From DASVFB01 sp963815965 (lineage in GTDB: Bacteria; Actinomycetota; Thermoleophilia; Gaiellales; Gaiellaceae), in contig CAWFIT010000012.1 in the NCBI GenBank assembly GCA_963815965.1, positions 62,001 through 126,000 on the forward strand: DNA of 64,000 nucleotides, in the 5' to 3' direction. The notes under the pieces are model-generated. The model had not been told where the DNA came from, made no database searches, and saw nothing but the letters and a program-made list of their open reading frames with translations. The translations under genes and the position numbers were made by a program. How positions within the stretch are numbered: the stretch's first letter is position 1; every line of letters begins with the position of its first letter. Positions 53,121 through 61,130 of the stretch are shown here, piece by piece.

Positions 53121-55259
53121 TCAGATCCGGGCCGTGAAGAGGCGCCACGAGCCCGGCACGCCGTCCAGGTCCCGCTCGCCGCGCTCCTCAAAGGCGATGC
53201 CCGAACCGGCGACGATGTCCTTGACCGTGCTGGAGACGACCACCTCTCCCGGCTGCGCCACCGCGGCGATGCGGGCGGCGATGTGGACTGCGAGGCCGCG
53301 CAGGCCGCCATCCGCCTGCTCTACCTCGCCCGTGTGCACTCCTGCCCGTACCGCTAGGTCCAACGTCTTGAGCCCGTCCGCGATCGCCGAGGCGCACCGG
53401 ACCGCGCGCGCCGGGCCGTCGAACGTCGCGAAGACGCCGTCGCCGACCATGTCCACCTCGTGCCCGCGAAAACGAGCGAGCTGGGCGCGCACGAGGCGAT
53501 GGTGCTTGGTGAGTAGGTCTTTCCAGCCGCTGTCGCCGAGTTCCGCCGCCTTCTCCGTAGATCCGACGATGTCAGTGAACAGAAGTGTTGTGAGCACGCG
53601 GTCAGGCTGCACTTCCTCCTGAACACCGGTCAGAAAGCGTTCGATCTCGAGGAGGAGCGCGTTTTGATCTCCCTCCCAGGGGAGGTGGTCGTTTCCCGGC
53701 AACTCGACCACGCGTGCGCCCGAGATGTGCTCGCCCATGAAGCGAGACCCGTCGCGCCAGGTTTCCTGTGCCCGGTGAAGCACGAGGGTCGGGACGCTGA
53801 TCGTCGGCAGCAGGTCGCGGACGTCGATCTCGGCGTTCATGAGCCGGAGCGCCTTGCTCGCGCTGGGGCTCGCGCCGCGTCCCACGTACGACACGTACCA
53901 GCGCAGCGCCGCCGGGTCGCGCACGATGTCCGGGGCGACGCGGCTGAGCCAGTCTCTAGTCGCAAGCGCTGCCCAGTCGTCCTCCTCGAGGAGGGCGAGG
54001 CGCCGGCGGAGATTCTCTTCGCTCACGCCCCAGGGGTAGTCCGGCGCCTGCATCTCACGCGGGAAGGTGCCCATCAGGACGAGCGCGGCGGCTCGCGCGG
54101 GGTGGGTCGCGGCGAAGAGCGTCGACATCGCTCCTCCTTCGGAGAGACCCAGCAAGATCGCCCGCTCCGAGCCGACAGAGTCAAGCACGGCACGAACGTC
54201 GTCCATACGCGTTTCCAGGTCGGGCAGACGCTCCGGGGAAACTCGATCGGAGAGGCCGGTGCCGCGCTTGTCGAAGAGGATGAGTCGACCCATCGACGCG
54301 AGCCGCCGGTAAAAGGCCGCGAGCTTCGGGTATTCCCAACCGGGCTGAAAGGCGCAGACCCAGCCATGGACGAGAACGAGGTCGAGCGGTCCGTCACCGA
54401 CGACCTGGTAGGCGATCCTGATATCGCCGCTTCGCGCGTAGGAGACCTCGCCCACCGGAGCCGTGCTGACGACTCCGGCATCTGGCGTGGACGCGGTGGC
54501 GCGCACCTCCGTGCTTGTCGGCAGCTCGAGGGATGTGTCCTGCTGCAGCATTAGCCGCTCGAGCTCGCGCAGCGAAGCCGACGGCTCGATCCCGAGCTCC
54601 TCGGCGAGCGTCCGCCGGAATGTCTGGTAGCTCGCGAGCGCCTCGGCGTGCCGCCCCGATCCGTAGAGCGCGAGCATGTGCTGGGAGCGAAGACGCTCGC
54701 GTAGCGGGTGTTGGGCAATCAGCGTCTCGAGCTCGCCGACGACCTCGCGCTGATGCCCAAGCGCGAGCTCCGCCTCGATTCGTAATTCGACTGCGGCCAG
54801 GCGTAGCTCCTCGAGACGCCCGCCCTCGTGCCTGCCGAAGGGTTCAGCGAACTCGGCGAGGGCCGGCCCGCGCCAGAGCGCAAGCGCGCCGGTCAGCAGC
54901 TCCCTTGCCTTCTCGGAGTTGTTCTGCGCGAGCGCCTGCCGGGCGCCGGCGACCGAGTGCTCGAAACGGGAGAGATCGAGTTCGTCGTCGCCTACCTCGA
55001 GCAAGTAGCCGGGCGCGCGTGTGTGCAGCCGCGGCTCCGGCAGCGCCTTCCGCAGCTGCGACACGTGGATCTGCACCATCTTCTGCGCCGAGTCCGGCAC
55101 GGTCTCGCCCCAGAGCGCGTCGATGAGTTGCTCGCGGGAAACCGTGTGGTTGGCGTTCAGGAGCAGGATCGCGAGGAGCGCCCGCTGCTTGCCCGCCGCG
55201 ATCTGCACCGGCACGCCAGCGCGCAGAACCTCTAGCGGGCCGAGGAGGCGAAAGTCCAT
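53121..55259 (-). CDS. BTAD regulator / alpha/beta hydrolase / class III cyclase fusion
   Basis: A 712-residue three-part protein in one intact frame. (1) OmpR-type winged helix about 1-95 (GKQRALLAILLLNANHTVSREQLIDALWG) and BTAD domain about 96-240, as in SARP regulators. (2) Alpha/beta hydrolase about 270-545, with LVHGW oxyanion loop, nucleophile Ser373 in GLSEGGAMS and His525 in PGNDHLPWEG. (3) Class III cyclase about 553-712 with metal Asp563 in LLFTDIVGSTEKA and Asp607 in MVGDGVFATF; the adenine-specifying Lys position is Asp603, so nucleotide choice is unclear. It would join DNA binding, small-molecule hydrolysis or sensing, and cyclic nucleotide production. A small gene follows. Confidence 0.92.
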   Translation of the reverse strand: MDFRLLGPLEVLRAGVPVQIAAGKQRALLAILLLNANHTVSREQLIDALWGETVPDSAQKMVQIHVSQLRKALPEPRLHTRAPGYLLEVGDDELDLSRFEHSVAGARQALAQNNSEKARELLTGALALWRGPALAEFAEPFGRHEGGRLEELRLAAVELRIEAELALGHQREVVGELETLIAQHPLRERLRSQHMLALYGSGRHAEALASYQTFRRTLAEELGIEPSASLRELERLMLQQDTSLELPTSTEVRATASTPDAGVVSTAPVGEVSYARSGDIRIAYQVVGDGPLDLVLVHGWVCAFQPGWEYPKLAAFYRRLASMGRLILFDKRGTGLSDRVSPERLPDLETRMDDVRAVLDSVGSERAILLGLSEGGAMSTLFAATHPARAAALVLMGTFPREMQAPDYPWGVSEENLRRRLALLEEDDWAALATRDWLSRVAPDIVRDPAALRWYVSYVGRGASPSASKALRLMNAEIDVRDLLPTISVPTLVLHRAQETWRDGSRFMGEHISGARVVELPGNDHLPWEGDQNALLLEIERFLTGVQEEVQPDRVLTTLLFTDIVGSTEKAAELGDSGWKDLLTKHHRLVRAQLARFRGHEVDMVGDGVFATFDGPARAVRCASAIADGLKTLDLAVRAGVHTGEVEQADGGLRGLAVHIAARIAAVAQPGEVVVSSTVKDIVAGSGIAFEERGERDLDGVPGSWRLFTARI

Positions 55260-55318
55260 CTCGAGATGTGTCTGAAGCTACCACCGTTCCGGCCGTCGGC
55301 TGGTTCCCTTTGCCATGC

Positions 55319-55354
55319 ACGCGAAGAGCCGCCCCGCGGGGCGGCTCTTCGCGT
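55319..55354. terminator. 36-base perfect palindrome, strong hairpin
   Basis: Two 18-base arms, ACGCGAAGAGCCGCCCCG and its exact complement, with no spacer (effective loop CGCG). It lies 23 bases after the stop of the minus-strand secreted-protein gene. Most likely the terminator of that gene, also shielding the BTAD-fusion promoter. Confidence 0.7.
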
Positions 55355-55377
55355 AGGTTGGGCTACCTCGGCCGACG

Positions 55378-55848
55378 CTACGTGCACTCGATGCTCAGGT
55401 TGTCGTGCTGGACGATCACGTCGTCGCCGTCGATCGTCATGTGGGCGGTCTCGTGGACGAGGAGGTTGTTCCCAGGCCCGGGCCCGATCAGCCGGAAGTT
55501 GTTCACGTACGTCAGTGTGTAATGCCCGTTCTGGACGCTCCCGGTGGACGTGCCCTGAGTGACGCCCGTGACGCGGTAGACGTCGCCGGTGATCCCCCCG
55601 ACCATGGTTCCGTGCGGCTGGAACTGGAACCGATCCGAGGTGTTGTTGTCATTGACGGTCGAGGTGATCAGGTTGTGAACGTCGATCCTGCCGGAGAGGA
55701 TCTCGCCGGCGCCGCCGTTGGCGCACGGTACGAACCCAGCGAAGCTGATCGAAGCCATGTCGTTCGTGATGACCTCCGCCTGAGCTGCGCTTACGCTCGC
55801 CGCCGTCCCTACGGTGGCTATCGCAAGTAGTACGAGAATGCGCTTCAT
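55378..55848 (-). CDS. Secreted hypothetical protein
   Basis: A 156-residue exported protein: signal peptide about 1-24 (KRILVLLAIATVGTAASVSAAQA), then a beta-rich domain with two Cys (FVPCANGGAGE and the final SIECT) likely forming a disulfide. Motifs such as ITGDVYRVTGVTQG, HYTLTYVNNFRLIGPGPGNNLLVHETAHMTI are beta-strand-like; no family recognised. Single gene with a strong hairpin behind it. Confidence 0.75.
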   Translation of the reverse strand: MKRILVLLAIATVGTAASVSAAQAEVITNDMASISFAGFVPCANGGAGEILSGRIDVHNLITSTVNDNNTSDRFQFQPHGTMVGGITGDVYRVTGVTQGTSTGSVQNGHYTLTYVNNFRLIGPGPGNNLLVHETAHMTIDGDDVIVQHDNLSIECT

Positions 55849-55900
55849 TGTGATTCGCCTCCTTGCTGGTTGTCCGGCCAGGCGCCGGATGAGTCGACGC

Positions 55901-57127
55901 CTAGGAGACGCGACCGCGGTTGCCGGTCGATAGAGCCGGCGGTAAAGCGCTGGTAAGCGCGGCCGCACGTCGCGAGTCGGGATCGTGGGCGAGGGTGGCC
56001 GCGGCACCGAGGAAGAAAGCGCCCATGGTGGCGCCAAGCGCGCTGTAACCGCCGACGGTGAGCGCGGCACCGCCTGCGATCGAGCCCGCGAGGTAGCCGA
56101 ACTGCATAGTCGCCGCGCGGAGGCTCGTCACGGCCGGCCGGATCTCGGGCGCTGTCGCAAGTGCGAACGCGTTCGCGACGAGGGCGCGTCCCCCGGCCAG
56201 GAACGCCGCGCCGGCGAAGAGAGCCGTGCTCGCCGCGATGCCCGTGCGCGCCGCGCCGAAGAGGCTGTCCGTCAGCGCAAGCAGGACCGCGAGCCGGACG
56301 AGCACTCGGCGTGGCTCATCGCCGACAAGCCGACGACCGAGCAGGTTGCCCGCGACGTAAGCGACCGCCGCGATCGCGAGCAGGCACCCCGTCAACGTGG
56401 TTGACGTCGCGTACGACTCGGCGAAGAGCGCACCTGCGAAGACGAGTGTTCCCGCCCAGGCGGCGTTGGCGAGTAGCTCAGACGCCAGCCAGCGCGCCAG
56501 CGTAGGGTCGGCGAGGGCCGTGCGAGCGCGTGCGGGTCGCGATTGCGCGGGCGGCTGCCCCGCCCGCGAGGCGACGAGGATCGCCGCTGACGCCGCGGCA
56601 ACAGGAGGCAGTGCCAGCCATCCGAGGCGCCAGCTGCACTCACCCAGCGCGCCGACCAGCGGCATGCCAACGATCCAGGCGGCGGGCTGGCCGACAAGCG
56701 CCCAGGACAGAGTGCGCGTCCGCAGTTCGGGCGTTACCCATTCCGCGGCGGCGAGCGTTCCCGCCGTCGTCAGCACGGCGACGGCGATGCCCACCGGCAC
56801 CTGGGCGAGGGCCAGCAGCGCGAAGGTCGGAGCCGCCGCGCTTGCGATCGAGGCGAGCGCCAAGACCAGCGAGGCCACCAGGAGCTGGCGGCCGAGGCCG
56901 ATGCGTCCGGCGACGGCGCCGAGCATCAGTGCCGTGATGCCTGCGGCCAGGCCGGTGATCGTCCGCAACTGACCCGCCGCGGCCGTCGACACGTGGAGGT
57001 CGCCAGCCGCCTCCGCCAGGACCGGCGACATCGCGATCAGCGCCGCCTGGCTCGCGAACAGGCACAGGAACAGAGCGATGCTTACCGCGCGGTACCCGCC
57101 GTTCTTGTCGCCTCTGGTTGTCCCCAT
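55901..57127 (-). CDS. MFS transporter
   Basis: A 408-residue major facilitator with 12 predicted helices and the usual loop between helices 2 and 3 (GAVAGRIGLGRQLL). Drug-efflux or small-molecule exporter type; substrate unknown. Divergent to the OsmC/flavin reductase/ACAD-like operon across a 217-base gap that carries a spaced inverted repeat, so it may export a product or toxin linked with that operon. Confidence 0.9.
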   Translation of the reverse strand: MGTTRGDKNGGYRAVSIALFLCLFASQAALIAMSPVLAEAAGDLHVSTAAAGQLRTITGLAAGITALMLGAVAGRIGLGRQLLVASLVLALASIASAAAPTFALLALAQVPVGIAVAVLTTAGTLAAAEWVTPELRTRTLSWALVGQPAAWIVGMPLVGALGECSWRLGWLALPPVAAASAAILVASRAGQPPAQSRPARARTALADPTLARWLASELLANAAWAGTLVFAGALFAESYATSTTLTGCLLAIAAVAYVAGNLLGRRLVGDEPRRVLVRLAVLLALTDSLFGAARTGIAASTALFAGAAFLAGGRALVANAFALATAPEIRPAVTSLRAATMQFGYLAGSIAGGAALTVGGYSALGATMGAFFLGAAATLAHDPDSRRAAALTSALPPALSTGNRGRVS

Positions 57128-57203
57128 TGCGTGCCTCCAGGCTCGTGGTTGCCTCAGGAGACAGGCGGCCGGTCAACGGCGGGTTGCGACGGAGGAAGGT
57201 CCG

Positions 57204-57257
57204 CGGTAAAGCGAACGCCCGCACGGACCCGGATCCGCTGTTACTCCAGCTTTACCG
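57204..57257. promoter_or_regulatory. Spaced 9-bp inverted repeat in MFS/OsmC divergent gap
   Basis: CGGTAAAGC at 57204-57212 and its complement GCTTTACCG at 57249-57257, 45 bases centre to centre (about four helical turns). The same 9-mer occurs at 55940-55948 at the 3' end of the MFS gene. Candidate sites for a looping or multimeric regulator. Confidence 0.45.
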
Positions 57258-57344
57258 GCGTCTCAACCGGCGACCAACCGCGCGGGTGTCTCCTACCTCG
57301 CGACCGACCGGCATGGAGCCGGACAACGAGTAGGAGGAGATCGA

Positions 57345-57914
57345 ATGACCACGACCATGGACGCGATCCGCAACGGCGTCGACACCGAGCAGCTGTTCGG
57401 GACGCTCGACGCGATCAAGGCGGACCCCTCGCTCGCGAGGTTCCAGTTCCGCGCACGGAACCGCTGGATCGACGGAGCGCACAACCGGACGACAATCCGC
57501 GACTTCTACGCCGCCAATCAGGAAGACACCTCGCGCGCCGAGGAGTTCGTGCTCGACGCCGGCGAGCCGGCGATCCTGCTGGGCACGGACACCGGGCCGA
57601 ACCCGGCCGAGTACCTGCTCCACGCGCTCGCCGCCTGCCTGACCACCTCGCTCGTCTACGTCGCCGCCGCCCGCGGCGTCCAGCTGACCGAGGTGGAGTC
57701 GACGCTCGAGGGCGACATGGACGTACAGGGTGCACTCGGCCTGTCGGACGAGTACCGCAACGGCTTCGAGCGGATTCGCGTCTCCTTCCGCGTCGAGGGC
57801 AACGCGCCCGAGGAGAAGTTGCGGGAGATCGTCGCGCGCGCACAGCAGCGCTCGGCCGTCTTCGACATGGTCACGAACAGCGTCCCGGTCACGGTGGACG
57901 TGGCGACTGCATGA
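57345..57914 (+). CDS. OsmC family protein lacking the second Cys
   Basis: A 189-residue OsmC-like protein with an N-terminal extension (about 1-35). The first active Cys is present (Cys98 in LLHALAACLTTSLVY) but the second region reads AQQRSAVFDMV with Ser/Ala in place of Cys, so the usual hydroperoxidase cycle is not possible. First gene of an operon with flavin reductase and an ACAD-like flavoprotein; overlaps the reductase by ATGA. Confidence 0.88.
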   Translation: MTTTMDAIRNGVDTEQLFGTLDAIKADPSLARFQFRARNRWIDGAHNRTTIRDFYAANQEDTSRAEEFVLDAGEPAILLGTDTGPNPAEYLLHALAACLTTSLVYVAAARGVQLTEVESTLEGDMDVQGALGLSDEYRNGFERIRVSFRVEGNAPEEKLREIVARAQQRSAVFDMVTNSVPVTVDVATA

Positions 57915-58559
57915 CCGCGACCGCACAGCGGTTGGCGGCCTCCGAACAGGCGGCTGCCAACCGCTTGCCGCAGAGGAAGAGACCGATGCCACCTGCTTTC
58001 AAGCTCATCACCGATCCGACGCGAGAGTCCACGCTGATCGCCGGACTTCGTCGATGCCATGAGCACGCTCGCGAGCGGCGTCGTGCTGGTCACCGTCTGG
58101 GTTGCCGACAGGCCCTGGGGGATGACCGTCACCGCGTTCGCTTCGGTATCCGCCGAGCCGCCGACGGTCCTCGTCTCGCTCGGCTCGGAGACGACGAGCG
58201 CGCGTGAGATCACTGCAACCCGGAGCTTCGGCGTCAGCATCCTCGCCGAGGAGCAGCTCGCGGTCGCCCGCCTCGGCTCGGAGCCTGGCGCGGCCAAGTT
58301 CCTCGAGCCCTTTGTCGACACTGGCGACGGGAGCAGCGACAGCCCGGTCGTCGCCGGCGCGCTCGCCCACCTCGATTGTGAGCTGTCGGACGCCGTTCAG
58401 ATCGCCGACCACACGATCCTCTTCGGCCGTGTTCGCGCTGCACGTGCGTCATGCAGCGGCAGGCCGCTCCTGTACCACCGCCGCGGCTACCGGACGCTCG
58501 GCGACCGTGCCGCGGGACGCCCACCGACTGAAACGGAGCTCAAATGTCTCTCGAGCTGA
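57911..58559 (+). pseudogene. Flavin reductase (FMN-binding split barrel), one frameshift
   Basis: NAD(P)H:flavin reductase that would supply reduced FMN/FAD to a monooxygenase. Core: STLASGVVLVTVWVADRPWGMTVTAFASVSAEPPTVLVSLG (read in parts), VSILAEEQ and LDCELSDAVQIADHTILFGRV. The N-terminal part (to LITDPTRESTLIAG) is in another frame, joined near 58040-58045; the locus is one base too long (649). Its 3' end overlaps the start of the ACAD-like gene by 16 bases. Confidence 0.82.
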
Positions 58560-59762
58560 CAGCCAGAACCGACCCCGGCGTGCGCCTGGTCGCGCTCGCC
58601 GAGACGCTGGCGAACGAGATCGCCCCGCGTGCCGCAGACCACGACCGCGACGGGACCTTCCCTTTCGACAGCTTCGCTGCCGTCAAGCAAAGCGGCTACC
58701 TCGCTGCGCCGGTCCCCGAGCAGCTCGGCGGTCTCGGCGTCACCTCCGTTCACGACCTGCTCGTCGCGTCGAGCCGGCTCGCCCGCGGCGACGCGGCGCT
58801 GACCCTGGGCGTGAACATGCACCTCGTCTTCGTGTCCAGCGTCGCGCGCCGTTGGCAAATGGCGACGGCAGCAGGCGACGAGCGACGCGCTGGAGCCTTC
58901 GGTGAGACGCTAGAGGAGGTCGCGAAAGACGGCACCGTCTTTGTCGCCGCCGGCAGCGAGCTGAGGCAGGATCTCACGCGCCCGACGACGACGGCGAAGC
59001 GCACCGAGACGGGCTGGATCGTCTCCGGGCACAAGGTGTTCTGCACGATGGCGCCCGCCGCCGACGTCCTCTACACCGCCGTCACCTACACGGACGACGG
59101 CGGCCGTGAGCGGTACGGCTACGCGATGGTCCCGCGCCGAACCCCGGGCGTGGTCGTCCATGACGACTGGGACGCGCTCGGCATGCGCGCTTCGGGCAGC
59201 CACTCCGTGTCGTTCGAGAACGTGCGGCTTCCGTTGTCGGCGCTTCGCGGCGGTTTCCCGATCGGGGACACCATCCAGTACATGGAGAGGAATCTCGCGG
59301 CCGGGCTCTTCCACGCAGCCGCCGCTCTCGGGATCGCAGAGAGTGCGCACGCGAGCGTCGCCGCCGGACTCGCGCGTCGCGACGGTCTCGACCCGCACGC
59401 GCAGATGCTCGCTGCGCAGACCTTCGTCGATCTCTCCGCCTGCCGCGCGGTGTTCTCGCGCGCCGCCGCGCTGATCGACGAGCACCACGAGCGCAACCCG
59501 ACCTCGCGCGGAACCGCTGCAGGAGCTGACGCAACTATTCGCGGAAGCCCAGAGCGCCAAGCTCTACATCGGCGAGGCCGCGGTCCGCATCGTCGACCGC
59601 GCGCTCGCGCTCTCCGGCGGCTCCGGTTACCTGAACGGCAGCCCCCTCGCCCGCGCCTACCGCGACGTCCGCGCAGTGCCTTTCATGCACCCGCTCGGCG
59701 CGAACCGTGCCTACGCCTTCCTCGGGCAGCTCGCCGCGGGCCGCGAGCCGAGTCTCCACTGA
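58544..59762 (+). pseudogene. Acyl-CoA dehydrogenase-like flavoprotein, one frameshift
   Basis: ACAD-fold flavoprotein of about 405 residues: N-terminal helices (LAETLANEIAPRAADHDRDG), GYLAAPVPEQLGGLG, middle beta domain with TGWIVSGHKVFCTMAPAADVLYTAV and WDALGMRASGSHSVSFENVRLP, and after a frame change near 59512 the last helices (TQLFAEAQSAKLYIGEAAVR, LSGGSGYLNGSPLARAYRDVRA). With a flavin reductase next door it is more likely a flavin-dependent monooxygenase of the DszC/SfnB kind than a fatty-acid dehydrogenase. Locus one base too long (1219). Confidence 0.85.
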
Positions 59763-59779
59763 TAAACAACGCTCGGTCC

Positions 59780-60235
59780 TCAGCTCACCGCTTTCTTCAC
59801 GAGCGCGGCGATCTTTGCCTCGTCGGCGGCGGTCAACTTCTTCAGCGCGAAGGAGGTCGTCCACATGGCGCCTTCGTCGAGATTCGCCGCTTCTTCGAAG
59901 CCGAACGTCGCGTACCTCGAGTTGAACTTCCCCGCGCTCTTGAAGAAGCACACGACCTTGCCGTCCTTTGCGTACGCGGGCATTCCGTACCAGGTCTTCG
60001 GCCAGAGGGCCGGCGCGGTGGTCGCGATCATGGCATGGAGCCGCTTGGCCATTGCGCGATCCGATTCCTTCATCTCGGCGATCGCCGCGAGCACGTCGCG
60101 TTCCCCTTCCGCTCGGTTCTTGCTCGCTCGCTCCTCTGCCTTCAGCTCTCGGGCACGAGCCTTCATCGCGGCGCGTTCCTCGGCCGTGAATCCCTTGTCG
60201 GACTTTCGCGTGCCCTTCTTTTTGGTCTCGGCCAT
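59780..60235 (-). CDS. DUF1801 (YdhG-like) protein
   Basis: A 151-residue protein with a Lys/Arg/Glu-rich N-terminal helix (about 1-55) and a DUF1801 domain (AMIATTAPALWPKTWYGMPAYAKDGKVVCFFKSA), sometimes called an iron-chaperone-like fold. Function unknown. Third gene of the AraC-VOC-DUF1801 unit, 3 bases after the VOC stop. Confidence 0.87.
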   Translation of the reverse strand: MAETKKKGTRKSDKGFTAEERAAMKARARELKAEERASKNRAEGERDVLAAIAEMKESDRAMAKRLHAMIATTAPALWPKTWYGMPAYAKDGKVVCFFKSAGKFNSRYATFGFEEAANLDEGAMWTTSFALKKLTAADEAKIAALVKKAVS

Positions 60236-60238
60236 CGC

Positions 60239-60649
60239 TCACCTCACCTCCTGGATTCGGATCAGGTTCCCCGCAGGGTCGCGGAAGGCGCAGTCGCGGA
60301 TCCCGTACGGCTGGTCAGTCGGCTCCTGGACCACCTCGGCGTCGCCGGCCTGCAGTTGCTCGAAGGTGCCGTCGAGGTCGGTGGTGGCCAGGTTGATGCT
60401 GGCGTATGTGCCCTTGGCCATCATCTCCGCGATCGTGTGGCGTTCCTCGTCGGTGACGCCGGGAGTGGCGGACGGCGGATAGAGGACGATGGACGTGCCG
60501 GGCTGGTCGGCGGGGCCGACCGTGATCCAGTGCAGGCCGCCGTATTCGACGTCGGCGCGGACCTCGAAGCCCAGGGTGTCGCGATAGAAGGCCACGGATG
60601 CGTCAGGGTCTTCGTGCGGAAGCATGCTCGCGTGAATGGTGATGTCCAT
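60239..60649 (-). CDS. VOC family (glyoxalase-like) protein
   Basis: A 136-residue vicinal-oxygen-chelate protein of two beta-alpha-beta-beta-beta units: TIHASMLPHEDPDASVAFYRDTLGFEVRADVEYGGLHWITVG, then NLATTDLDGTFEQLQ and FRDPAGNLIRIQE. May bind an antibiotic, glyoxal adduct or other ligand. ATG 60649 preferred over GTG 60658. Lies 10 bases after the AraC regulator gene. Confidence 0.87.
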   Translation of the reverse strand: MDITIHASMLPHEDPDASVAFYRDTLGFEVRADVEYGGLHWITVGPADQPGTSIVLYPPSATPGVTDEERHTIAEMMAKGTYASINLATTDLDGTFEQLQAGDAEVVQEPTDQPYGIRDCAFRDPAGNLIRIQEVR

Positions 60650-60659
60650 GGCGGTCACG

Positions 60660-61103
60660 TTAGACGCGGCCGGTGAGCGGCGCTTCTCGATTCCTGACAG
60701 GTCTGGTCACTTGCTTCGCGACGCACGGCGGCATCCCCGCCATAGCGCGCGGCGCCTCGCGGCGGTAGGTGCTTGGCGGCACTCCGACCAACTCGGTGAA
60801 GCGAGTGCTGAAGGTGCCCAGCGACGAGCAGCCGACCGCGAAACAGACCTCGGTGACGCTGAGGTCGCCACGTCGCAGCAGCGCCATCGCGCGCTCGATG
60901 CGCCGCGTCATCAGATAGCTGTACGGCGACTCGCCGTAGGCGAGCCGGAACCGGCGGCTGAGGTGCCCGGCCGACATGTGCGCGCCACGGGCGAGCGCCT
61001 CGACGTCCAGCGGCTGAGCGTACTCGCGGTCGATCCGGTCGCGAACGCGACGCAGCAACGCGAGGTCGCGCAGGTGCTGAGCCGAGGCGGGTCTGCTGTT
61101 CAC
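60660..61103 (-). CDS. AraC family transcriptional regulator
   Basis: A 147-residue regulator that is essentially only the AraC DNA-binding domain with its two HTH motifs: VEALARGAHMSAGHLSRRFRLAYGESPYSYLMTRRIERA and SVTEVCFAVGCSSLGTFSTRFTELVGVPPSTYR. No ligand domain, so the VOC and DUF1801 proteins encoded after it may be targets or cofactors. GTG start at 61103; divergent to glnS across 27 bases. Confidence 0.88.
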   Translation of the reverse strand: MNSRPASAQHLRDLALLRRVRDRIDREYAQPLDVEALARGAHMSAGHLSRRFRLAYGESPYSYLMTRRIERAMALLRRGDLSVTEVCFAVGCSSLGTFSTRFTELVGVPPSTYRREAPRAMAGMPPCVAKQVTRPVRNREAPLTGRV

Positions 61104-61130
61104 CTGCGAGATCGTGCCAGTATCAACGGC

